The translations under genes and the position numbers were made by a program. A model generated the notes under the pieces. The model saw nothing but the letters and a program-made list of their open reading frames with translations, did not search any database and was not told the DNA's origin. A DNA stretch of 58,853 bases, taken from Prevotella sp. (GTDB lineage: Bacteria > Bacteroidota > Bacteroidia > Bacteroidales > Bacteroidaceae). Below, one piece after another: positions 52,758 to 58,853 of this stretch; the first letter of the stretch is position 1, and the number at the start of each line of letters is the position of its first letter. Where the stretch lies: NCBI GenBank assembly GCA_017478085.1, contig JAFVEE010000074.1:1-58853 (forward strand), written 5' to 3'.

Positions 52758-54354
52758 TAATCTTGATGACCTTGCGGATAAACTCTTCTGGGTTGTTCTT
52801 GAATAGCAGCAGACGTGCCGGCAGGATGCCTTTCAGTATGCGTACCACCGTCTTTCTTGCCAATGTTGCCCCACGGGCAATATCGCCCACCAAGTCGTAA
52901 GGAACGTTGGAGGTACTTACCTCGCGCATTTCCTGGCGGCGCGTTTCTACCCTGCCGTCAAATTCAGTCCCCTCTCCTTGCTGTCCTGTGGTCACCACAT
53001 ATTTCAGCGGGGTAACGGTCAGGTCATTGTCGATGGCCGCAACCGACTTCTTGATCAGTTCCTCGCTATCGTAATGAACGGTGTAGACGTAGCGGTGGTT
53101 GATTTCTGCCCACAGGCGTTTGAACTCCTCCTTGCTGGCATTGTCATTCAGTTTCTCGTTGACCACTTCTGCCTTATCATTGCCATCTTCAATCATACCC
53201 TCCAAGGCCGACGGATCGAAGAAGCCCTGAATCAGCCGATGCACCTGTTCGCCGATGGGCTGCAACTTCTTCGAGAGCGGTGCCAGCGTGCCTTGCGCCA
53301 TATCGCTGTGATAGGCAGGCAAATGTTTCCTTTGGCATCCGTATAGTCATTGTCAAAACAGATAACTGACGATGCTGGCAGCCTCCTGACTGCTGATGGT
53401 GTAGCGCTCCGTTCCCACCATAAAGGTCTTGCCCTCGAAATAGGCAACCGTTGCCTGGGTGGGACGTTCGCGCAGCGCCTCGCGAGTTTCCTTTTGCAGG
53501 TCATCCACAAAAGTGCTGTAACTCTCGTTAGCTATCACCGTCAGTTTGTTGATGTCGTGCACAGCATCGCCCAGTCGCTCAGCATCCATGCGGTTACCCT
53601 GACTATCCACGCAGGTTCTGCACCGTGATGCCCTTCACCTGTATCTTCTTCACCAGCTTCTGGCGATAGGCATCATAGGCATCCAGCGCGTAGATGCAGT
53701 TATAGGCCGGCGACTCTGGAAGTCATCGCGCTTGGTGTACATAATCAGACTCACCTTGTTCTTGCCGTCTTCCTTGAAGTCGCGTGCAAAAGCCTGCGTG
53801 TTGATAATCATCACATTGATGGAGGCATCGCTACTGAACCCGTCTATCTGCGTCAGGTTCGAACTGTCGTAGATAAAGTAGCGGGCCTTCTTCCCGTATT
53901 GCTCCATAAAGTGCTCTTCCAGCATTTTGAAGCTTTTCATCACGCCCTCGCGAATGGCGATACTGGGCACCACCACGATGAACTTCGACCAGCCATAGCG
54001 CTTGTTCATCTCGAACATCGTTTTGATATAGACGTATGTCTTACCCGTACCCGTTTCCATTTCTATATCAAGCGAACAAGCGCCCAGTCCGTCTTGCCTC
54101 ACCAGCAGTTTGCTCTGAGGGATGTTTGCCTCCACCTGCATCTTCCTGATGTTCTGCAGCAGTTGGGCGTCCGTCAGTTCCACATCATTGTTGCGCCATC
54201 CCACATACTCCTCTTCAAATGTTATCTGCCCTTTGCGCTTACCCAAGTCACGACGATATTGCGCATTCGTTTTCGACGGCTGCCCGGCAAACACGTTCAC
54301 CGTCTGTTCCACCGCCTCCGTCTAGTATTGTTGTATCTTAAATTTAAACTTCAT
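52726..54354 (-). pseudogene. Degraded type III restriction endonuclease (Res) subunit
   Basis: Starting at ATG 54354 (MKFKFKIQQY) the frame hits TAG at codon 11, where intact Res proteins continue. Beyond it lies a recognisable DEAD-type N-terminus (YRRDLGKRKGQITFEEEYVGW, Walker A METGTGKTYVYIKTMFE, FIVVVPSIAIREGVMKS). The reading frame then shifts near 53.7 kb, stops near 53.6 kb, and shifts again twice near 53.3 kb; fragments such as HDINKLTVIANESYSTFVDDLQKE and DLVGDIARGATLARKTVVRIL are Res-like. It ends inside the 3' end of meaB and lacks the full C-terminal part. With a nonsense codon and several frameshifts it is non-functional. Confidence 0.88.
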
Positions 54355-55663
54355 ATTGTCTGTTATTCTTTCTTATCAACTCTTCCCTAAACGCGTAAAG
54401 GGGGATACATTCTAACCATCCTTGACTAACCCATGGTTTCATGGAAATGCGCAGGCCCGTCAATTCCGGATGCTTTTGTATAAAAGTCTTCATAGATTTC
54501 GACTGTAGGTTTTCCTCAGCTTTGACTTCTATCGGATAGACATTGGTATCCAGTTGTACTGCAAAATCAATCTCTATGCGGGAGTTCTCTGCTGTATAGT
54601 AATAGACTGGTATGTCTGTTCCCTGCATTTGCGTACAGACAAACAATTCCGTGAAAGCCCCCTTATATTCAGAGAAAATATTGCTTTTCACCAGCATTGC
54701 AGCTGCCGTAACATCCATCATTGCCCCCAACAATCCCACATCAAGCATATACAATTTGAAGGCCGAGAAGTCCTCATAAAACTTCAACGGCATTTTCACA
54801 GCCCTTACTCGACGGGTCTGATATACCAGACCGGCGTCCTGTAACCATTGAATAGCTATTTCAAACTGTGATGCCCGTGCACCAGGCCTTAGGGCACCAT
54901 AGATAAACTTCTTGTTCTCTTTTGCCAGCTGTGCAGGTATACTATTCCACACCATCCTAATTCGAGGAACTTCAGAACTGGGAGCATGTTTTGAGAAATC
55001 AGCTTCATAATCAGCTAAGATTTTTTTTTGCAAACGTCTCACATCCTGTAGCTTGCCTGTTGCAGCGTAGGATTTCACTACGGCAGGCATACCTCCAACA
55101 TAGTAATACTGACGCAGCAAATCCGTGTAGGTGGTATCTAATGCAGAAATGATGTCCCATTCCCCACGCTCCAGTTCATCTGCCATCATTCCTTGGCCCA
55201 TAGCCCTTAAAAACTCACTAAACGTCATGGGGTACAAGCGCATAACATCCACTTTCCCTACAGGATAAGACGATTGACCATGCAGTGAAATGCCTAACAG
55301 CGAACCCGCTACGACAACATGTATTTCAGGTGTCTCTTCACAGAAATATTTCAGGGCTGTCAAAGCACGGGGACAATCTTGGATTTCATCCAGAAACAGG
55401 AGCGTATCGCCTGCCGTAATATCAATATTAGCCAAAGCTGATAGTTTGCGAAGCAACTCATGAGGATCTCCACTTTGTTCAAACACGCTCCTCGCTGCTA
55501 CATTGCGGTCGAGGCTGAACATAGCCAATTTCTTATACTCTCGGCGACCAAACTCTGTCAGTAGCCAAGTTTTTCCCACTTGTCTGGCTCCATTGAGTAC
55601 AAGCGGCATACGCGTTTGGCTTTTCTTCCACTCTATCAATGCTTTATATATATCCCTTTCCAT
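54344..55663 (-). CDS. AAA_14/DUF4143 ATP-binding protein
   Basis: 439 residues. AAA_14 ATPase: Walker A LNGARQVGKTWLL (K31), Walker B TLLFLDEIQDC, sensor VVAGSLLGI. The DUF4143 half contains a PD-(D/E)XK-like core, RIEIDFAVQ then YPIEVKAEEN. Such genes are numerous in Bacteroidales and have mobile or defence-like distribution; function unknown. It stands between the mod and res parts of a type III system, which normally adjoin, so it probably intruded. Its stop codon overlaps the res start by 11 bp. Its leader holds 33-bp-phased repeats. Confidence 0.9.
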   Translation of the reverse strand: MERDIYKALIEWKKSQTRMPLVLNGARQVGKTWLLTEFGRREYKKLAMFSLDRNVAARSVFEQSGDPHELLRKLSALANIDITAGDTLLFLDEIQDCPRALTALKYFCEETPEIHVVVAGSLLGISLHGQSSYPVGKVDVMRLYPMTFSEFLRAMGQGMMADELERGEWDIISALDTTYTDLLRQYYYVGGMPAVVKSYAATGKLQDVRRLQKKILADYEADFSKHAPSSEVPRIRMVWNSIPAQLAKENKKFIYGALRPGARASQFEIAIQWLQDAGLVYQTRRVRAVKMPLKFYEDFSAFKLYMLDVGLLGAMMDVTAAAMLVKSNIFSEYKGAFTELFVCTQMQGTDIPVYYYTAENSRIEIDFAVQLDTNVYPIEVKAEENLQSKSMKTFIQKHPELTGLRISMKPWVSQGWLECIPLYAFREELIRKNNRQYEV

Positions 55664-55672
55664 AAATTAACA

Positions 55673-55753
55673 CACTTTTATGTACGACTTTTATTCGAAA
55701 CAATACACTTTTATGTACGACTTTTCGCTGCAAAGTTACACTTTTATTGACGA
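55673..55753. promoter_or_regulatory. Three 33-bp-phased operator-like repeats before the AAA_14 gene
   Basis: CACTTTTATGTACGACTTTT occurs identically at 55673 and 55706, and a degenerate copy (CACTTTTATTGACGA) at 55739, each 33 bp apart. Two lie between the promoter and the start codon and the third just upstream of the -7 element, a layout suited to a repressor. Confidence 0.6.
55729..55738 (-). promoter_or_regulatory. Promoter of the AAA_14 gene (TAACTTTGCA)
   Basis: Minus-strand TAnnTTTG match about 66 bp before ATG 55663. Confidence 0.65.
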
Positions 55754-55767
55754 ATATCCAAACTTTT

Positions 55768-55821
55768 TGCCAATTTTTCGGGGGAATAATCACCTTTAGC
55801 TGCCAATTTTTCGGGGGAATA
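55768..55821. repeat. 21-bp direct repeat, 33 bp apart
   Basis: The 21-bp word containing CCAATTTTTCGGGGG is found at 55768-55788 and 55801-55821, ending against the mod stop codon. It shares the 33-bp phase of the neighbouring repeats and may mark the boundary of the inserted AAA_14 segment. Confidence 0.8.
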
Positions 55822-56226
55822 TTATAGTATCCGCCTGATGGTGTCTTTGCTGTAGTGCTCGAATATCTGTTCGAAGTTGTCGGCTACGTTATCATTGGCC
55901 AGGCTGCTGTCGCGCATCACGAAGTAGTAGGGCTGTTGTTGGGCAATCGCGGTGATGGTGGTCTCGTTCACGTTTTCGTCGAAGCAAGCCAACAGGTAGC
56001 CATCGGCCACGTTCCACACCGTCTTGCCAGCAATCTCTGTCTGTTCAATCTTCGCGCTCAACTCTATGCCGAGTTCTATCATCGTTTGGAACAACAGGTC
56101 TTCGTCTGTGCGACCTTGCTTGATGTTATTAGCGAACAAGTCTTTTTCACTAAACTCTGCTGGTGTATAATACACATCCTCCATATTTGAACTGTCTAAC
56201 TTAAGCACTCTGAAGCCAATATCCAA
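55822..56226 (-). pseudogene. C-terminal part of type III DNA methyltransferase (Mod), out of frame
   Basis: About 134 residues (DIGFRVLKLDSSNMEDVYYTPAEF...LACFDENV...) that normally form the end of type III Mod proteins. It has no ATG of its own and sits one base out of frame with the upstream 482-residue part, the two meeting at a run of seven G. Eight (or five) G would restore a single protein of about 620 residues, the family length. Confidence 0.85.
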
Positions 56227-56228
56227 AT

Positions 56229-57677
56229 TTACCCCCCCATTTTACCAAACAGGTCTGGCTGTTTTTCCCGCTGTTCATCAAGGTTTTTTCTACCAGCTCT
56301 CCGAATGCGCTCTTTACCAATCTCACAGATATTCTTATAGCCTGCTAATTGAGCCACACTATTATCTGTTGGCTTCTCTGGCAGTTGGACTAAAATAAAT
56401 TTTCGATGTTTGCCATCAGTTGCATTTTGCATAATAACAGCATGAGCAGTAGTTGCACTACCCGAGAAAAAGTCTAAGATAATTGCCTCGTCATCAAAGT
56501 TTGTAATCATTTTCACACAACGAAGAACAAGATTGATATTCTTAGGGTTATCGAAACACTTGCCTCCCATTAAGCTGTCCAATGCTTTTGTTGCAGATGA
56601 TGTGAGGAAATCTTCATCCCACCATGTGGTTACTGTCCTTCTTGATTCCTTTGCTTGGTCTTTATAATATTTCTGTTGTAAGCCATTTGGTGTCCTTACT
56701 ATCAATCCCGCATCGTATTTCTTCTGCATCGTTTCTTTTGAATATCTCCAGTATCCTGTCACGCCAAGAAACTCATAATGAGGGTTGCCTTTTTTGGCAC
56801 CTCCAGGACCATCTACAGGAGTTAATTTGTATTCTCCTTTTTCGTCACGTAGATTAAAACCTTCCAAAATAGGGTCTTCACCTATGCGTTTTTGATTAGC
56901 ATAGGTTACATTGATGTTCTTTGCATAGAAAACAAGGTGATTATGGTTCTCAGAGATAATTCTGTCGTTAGAGACTGATGCACGATGTTTGTGACAGATG
57001 CTGGCAATAAAGTTATACTCACCAAAAATTTCGTTACAAACTTTAATTAAATTTGCTTCTTCATCATCACCAATTGAAATAAAGATCGCCCCATCCTCAC
57101 TCAACAAATCTTTTGCGACTTTCAAGCGAGGATATAGCATGTTAAGCCAATCGGTATGAAAACGCCCATTACTTTCTGTGTTCGCGACGAGACGATTGCC
57201 TTCTTTATCTTCCTGTCCACTATTATGAATGTACTCGCCAGCCGACTGCGCAAAGTTGTCATTATACACAAAGTCATTGCCCGTATTGTAAGGCGGATCG
57301 ATGTAGATCATCTTCACCTTGCCCAGATAGTTCTCGCGCAGCAGTTTCAGCACTTGCAGGTTGTCACCTTCTATATAAAGGTTCTGCGTCGTGTCGAAAT
57401 CCACGCTCTCCTCACGGCAAGGGCGCAGGGTGTCGGTTGTTGGCGCATTAGCCAGTCGAATGGCATTGCGTTTGTCTGGCCAAGTGAACTGATACCGTTC
57501 TTCTGGCCCTTCCACTATATCCTTTGACAACTCCTGCCTGAGCTGGTCGAAGTCAATGGCCGTTTCCGGCTGCCCTTTCTCGTTCAGTCGTTCCGTCAAG
57601 CAATTGGGAAACATTTCCCCAATCCGCCTGATATTCTCGTCCACCACGTTCGTGGTCTGTAAATGAAGTTTTTCCAT
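56229..57677 (-). CDS. Type III restriction-modification DNA methyltransferase (Mod), N-terminal part
   Basis: 482 residues of a beta-class N6-adenine methyltransferase: catalytic motif IV DPPYNTG (127-133), then the target-recognition region, then SAM motif I DFFSGSATTAHA near the C-terminus. That order is the type III/beta order. The frame ends ATG-GGG-GGG-TAA at a G7 tract just before the conserved C-terminal part. Motifs for catalysis are all upstream of the break, but the missing end is conserved in the family. With res degraded, Mod would be an orphan methylase if active. Confidence 0.9.
   Translation of the reverse strand: MEKLHLQTTNVVDENIRRIGEMFPNCLTERLNEKGQPETAIDFDQLRQELSKDIVEGPEERYQFTWPDKRNAIRLANAPTTDTLRPCREESVDFDTTQNLYIEGDNLQVLKLLRENYLGKVKMIYIDPPYNTGNDFVYNDNFAQSAGEYIHNSGQEDKEGNRLVANTESNGRFHTDWLNMLYPRLKVAKDLLSEDGAIFISIGDDEEANLIKVCNEIFGEYNFIASICHKHRASVSNDRIISENHNHLVFYAKNINVTYANQKRIGEDPILEGFNLRDEKGEYKLTPVDGPGGAKKGNPHYEFLGVTGYWRYSKETMQKKYDAGLIVRTPNGLQQKYYKDQAKESRRTVTTWWDEDFLTSSATKALDSLMGGKCFDNPKNINLVLRCVKMITNFDDEAIILDFFSGSATTAHAVIMQNATDGKHRKFILVQLPEKPTDNSVAQLAGYKNICEIGKERIRRAGRKNLDEQREKQPDLFGKMGG
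56232..56238 (-). repeat. G7 homopolymer at the mod frame break
   Basis: Seven G on the coding (minus) strand, directly at the frameshift between the two Mod parts; a change of +1 or -2 joins the frames. Confidence 0.9.
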
Positions 57678-57685
57678 TGTTTATT

Positions 57686-57718
57686 TTGTTTTTTCAGTTT
57701 TTATAGTTACTTTTGCAG
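57686..57718 (+). promoter_or_regulatory. Complete -33/-7 promoter for the small gene pair
   Basis: TTTG at 57686-57689, 19-bp gap, then TACTTTTGCA at 57709-57718. Divergent from mod. Confidence 0.75.
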
Positions 57719-57743
57719 TCGAATTAATTAAAAAATTATCATC

Positions 57744-57923
57744 ATGGAAGCAAAAAACCTGGACCGTCCAATACGAACTAAGGAAGAAATCCTTTCTTGG
57801 CTGAACGCAGCACGTCAACGCAAAGAAGCTTGGGAGAAAAAAGTGGATGCTAAATTTTCCAAACGTCTGCATAGCAAAAAAGTTGCGGCAGAATCTGGTT
57901 ACTATGATTTGGAGTGGGTCTAA
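57744..57923 (+). CDS. 59-residue charged protein upstream of DUF6169
   Basis: ATG to TAA encodes a basic, helical protein (RTKEEILSWLNAARQRKEAWEKK, ending YYDLEWV). It sits 26 bp after a complete promoter and 3 bp before the DUF6169 gene, so translation of both from one mRNA is likely. The size, charge and pairing recall toxin-antitoxin or small regulator pairs, but I recognise no family. Confidence 0.7.
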   Translation: MEAKNLDRPIRTKEEILSWLNAARQRKEAWEKKVDAKFSKRLHSKKVAAESGYYDLEWV

Positions 57924-57926
57924 GTC

Positions 57927-58418
57927 ATGAATAAACTTCTCACTGACAGAATCAACGAACATTCGCCATATGATGTAGAATATGACGATGGACTCCTTGT
58001 GTTCACTACTGAACACGGGCTTACCTATGCTGTTGACTTTGACGATGATGCCAATCCTTATTTCACAGCATATTGGCTTAATTTGAGGAATGTTTACGGA
58101 CAGGCTTCTCCTAGCGACAAAAAGGTAGCACAAACATTGATTTGTATCGTAGAGGAATTCTTTCGGCAAAACTCCGATGTTCTGCTTTATATCTGTAGTT
58201 CGGCTGACGGCCACCAAGCGCAAAGGGCAAGGCTCTTCTTGAGATGGTTTAATGGTGCAGAGCAGCAAAAATTCTATGTTTCCAGGACTGTAGAAGTAAA
58301 AGGTGAGGGTAAAATGGAATATGTTGCACTTATTGCACAACGTACGCGTCCTGATATAGACAAAATTCTCTTGCGTTTTGACGAAGAAACAGCTATGTTC
58401 AATGCTATGAAGCCTTAG
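57927..58418 (+). CDS. DUF6169 family protein
   Basis: 163 residues: DYDDGLLVFTTEHGLTYAVDF, then VAQTLICIVEEFFRQNSDVLLYICSSADGHQAQRARLFLRWFN, matching small Bacteroidales proteins annotated DUF6169 (VYICD/CSSADG-R-F-RWF core). No signal peptide or membrane helix. Function unknown; the pairing with a 59-residue basic partner next to a restriction-modification locus suggests a defence or addiction-type unit, which is inference. Confidence 0.75.
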   Translation: MNKLLTDRINEHSPYDVEYDDGLLVFTTEHGLTYAVDFDDDANPYFTAYWLNLRNVYGQASPSDKKVAQTLICIVEEFFRQNSDVLLYICSSADGHQAQRARLFLRWFNGAEQQKFYVSRTVEVKGEGKMEYVALIAQRTRPDIDKILLRFDEETAMFNAMKP

Positions 58419-58423
58419 ATTTT

Positions 58424-58711
58424 TCATTCCGCTAACAGTTCTTTTAGTTTCACAATCTGTTGATGCAACTCATAGCGCTTCCGTGTCTGTTCCTCAGCTC
58501 GGCAGCGCTTTTCTAATGCCTCTATCTGGCAAAGCAGCTTTTCGTGCTGTTCGCGATAAGTGTGAAAGGCATAGATGGAGAAGCAGGAGGCCGCTATCGA
58601 GAGTCGGCTTCCTGGTTGCAGCTGCTGCATCAAGTCATCGTACAGTAACTTATTTGGTTCCAAGCGTTGGAACTGTTTGTTCCAAGCCTCCGTACTGTTT
58701 GTTCCAGGCAT
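58424..58711 (-). CDS. Small coiled-coil protein with repeat-derived N-terminus
   Basis: 95 residues from ATG 58711 (a TTG at 58729 is possible). The first about 20 residues (MPGTNSTEAWNKQFQRLEP) are translated from the 22-bp array; the rest is a short hydrophobic segment (RLSIAASCFSIYAF) followed by a charged coiled coil (EQHEKLLCQIEALEKRCRAEE). No known domain. Similar ORFs whose N-termini read through such repeats are common in Bacteroidales (from memory), so the translation start is uncertain. Confidence 0.5.
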   Translation of the reverse strand: MPGTNSTEAWNKQFQRLEPNKLLYDDLMQQLQPGSRLSIAASCFSIYAFHTYREQHEKLLCQIEALEKRCRAEEQTRKRYELHQQIVKLKELLAE

Positions 58712-58738
58712 TGGAACTGTTTGTTCCAAGCCTCCGTA
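58658..58738. repeat. 22-bp-period array, locus 3 (4 copies)
   Basis: Fifteen-bp elements start at 58658, 58680, 58702 and 58724 (TTCCAAGCGTTGGAA, TTCCAAGCCTCCGTA, TTCCAGGCATTGGAA, TTCCAAGCCTCCGTA) with a constant 7-nt spacer CTGTTTG. Element length, spacer length and period equal those of the arrays at 10301 and 41741, and the CCTCCGTA half resembles their CTCCGTT arm. Confidence 0.93.
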
Positions 58739-58800
58739 CTAAACTAAAACAGCATCCATTGCGGTACAATCGGGCTTTTTTGAACGAACGGCCTTAATTA

Positions 58801-58834
58801 TTTGGCGGTTTCAGGAAAAAAGCGTACTTTTGCA
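58801..58834 (+). promoter_or_regulatory. Complete -33/-7 promoter at the right edge
   Basis: TTTG at 58801, 20-bp gap, TACTTTTGCA at 58825-58834. An ATG follows at 58841. Confidence 0.75.
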
Positions 58835-58840
58835 TAACGA

Positions 58841-58853
58841 ATGGAAGAAAAGG
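58841..58853 (+). CDS. Possible start of the next gene (cut by window end)
   Basis: ATGGAAGAAAAGG begins 7 bp after a complete promoter. Only four codons are visible, so identity is unknown. Confidence 0.35.

Noticed and set aside
1-58853. tRNA, rRNA and integrase/transposase genes
   Set aside because: No cloverleaf with a TTCGA-type arm in a non-coding stretch, no rRNA sequence and no transposase or recombinase motif was seen while reading both strands.

Overview
The window reads as chromosome of a fairly GC-rich member of the Bacteroidota, most likely order Bacteroidales and close to Prevotellaceae. The reasons are repeated TAnnTTTG (-7 type) promoters, a lack of Shine-Dalgarno dependence, a sigma54 regulator/LptE/TPR/SecG cluster, DUF349, DUF1573 and flotillin-like genes, Por-type C-terminal tails and dockerin modules. 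No rRNA, tRNA, CRISPR array or integrase was seen. The right end (about 52.7-58.8 kb) and the middle of one surface gene are more AT-rich than the rest.

Layout. 1-1.2 kb: the 3' end of a winged-helix protein and an exported nitroreductase-like protein. 1.2-9.7 kb (minus strand): DUF349 protein, CorA-type Mg channel, a four-helix-bundle gene embedded in 10-bp G-tract arrays, PepD dipeptidase, a GxxExxY nuclease-like protein, an LPG-synthase-TM protein and a membrane-bound AraC-type regulator. 9.8-10.4 kb is non-coding: a 409-bp nested inverted repeat followed by a 22-bp-period palindrome array. 10.46-11.26 kb: ksgA. 11.4-24.4 kb: a 13-kb operon-like run of exported proteins (two beta-helix-like paralogues, two very large multidomain proteins ending in or containing dockerin modules, a cohesin-like protein and a 55-residue peptide), closed by a strong terminator. 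24.55-24.93 kb: an independent transcription unit, probably a small RNA, with its own promoter and terminator.

24.9-35.2 kb (minus): cyclophilin, MATE pump, flotillin; AlkZ-related protein plus sugar acetyltransferase; sigma54 activator fused in frame to LptE, a TPR-like protein and SecG; rlmN-pdxA. 35.3-37.9 kb: UvrD-type helicase with an internal DEDDh exonuclease. 37.9-41.6 kb (minus): CapD-like nucleotide-sugar dehydratase and two YjbH-like envelope proteins (capsule or exopolysaccharide). 41.9-44.2 kb (minus): metY and cysK, sulfur assimilation. 44.3-52.8 kb: a Por-tailed secreted protein, a large alpha-2-macroglobulin-like protein with DUF1573 partner, and meaB. 52.7-58.8 kb: a degraded type III restriction-modification locus (res pseudogene, intruding AAA_14 ATPase, mod split at a poly-G tract), a two-gene unit with DUF6169, and a coiled-coil ORF overlying another 22-bp array.

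The most unusual feature of the window is its collection of short-period repeat arrays in gene borders: 10-bp G-tract decamers (three blocks), 22-bp units made of a 15-bp palindrome plus 7-nt spacer (three loci), 9-bp CCYATAAGA-like units (three loci, one of them translated), and 33-bp-phased elements before the AAA_14 gene. Other strong observations are the sigma54-LptE fusion, the poly-G break in mod, the cohesin/dockerin secreted operon, and the candidate RNA at 24.56 kb.
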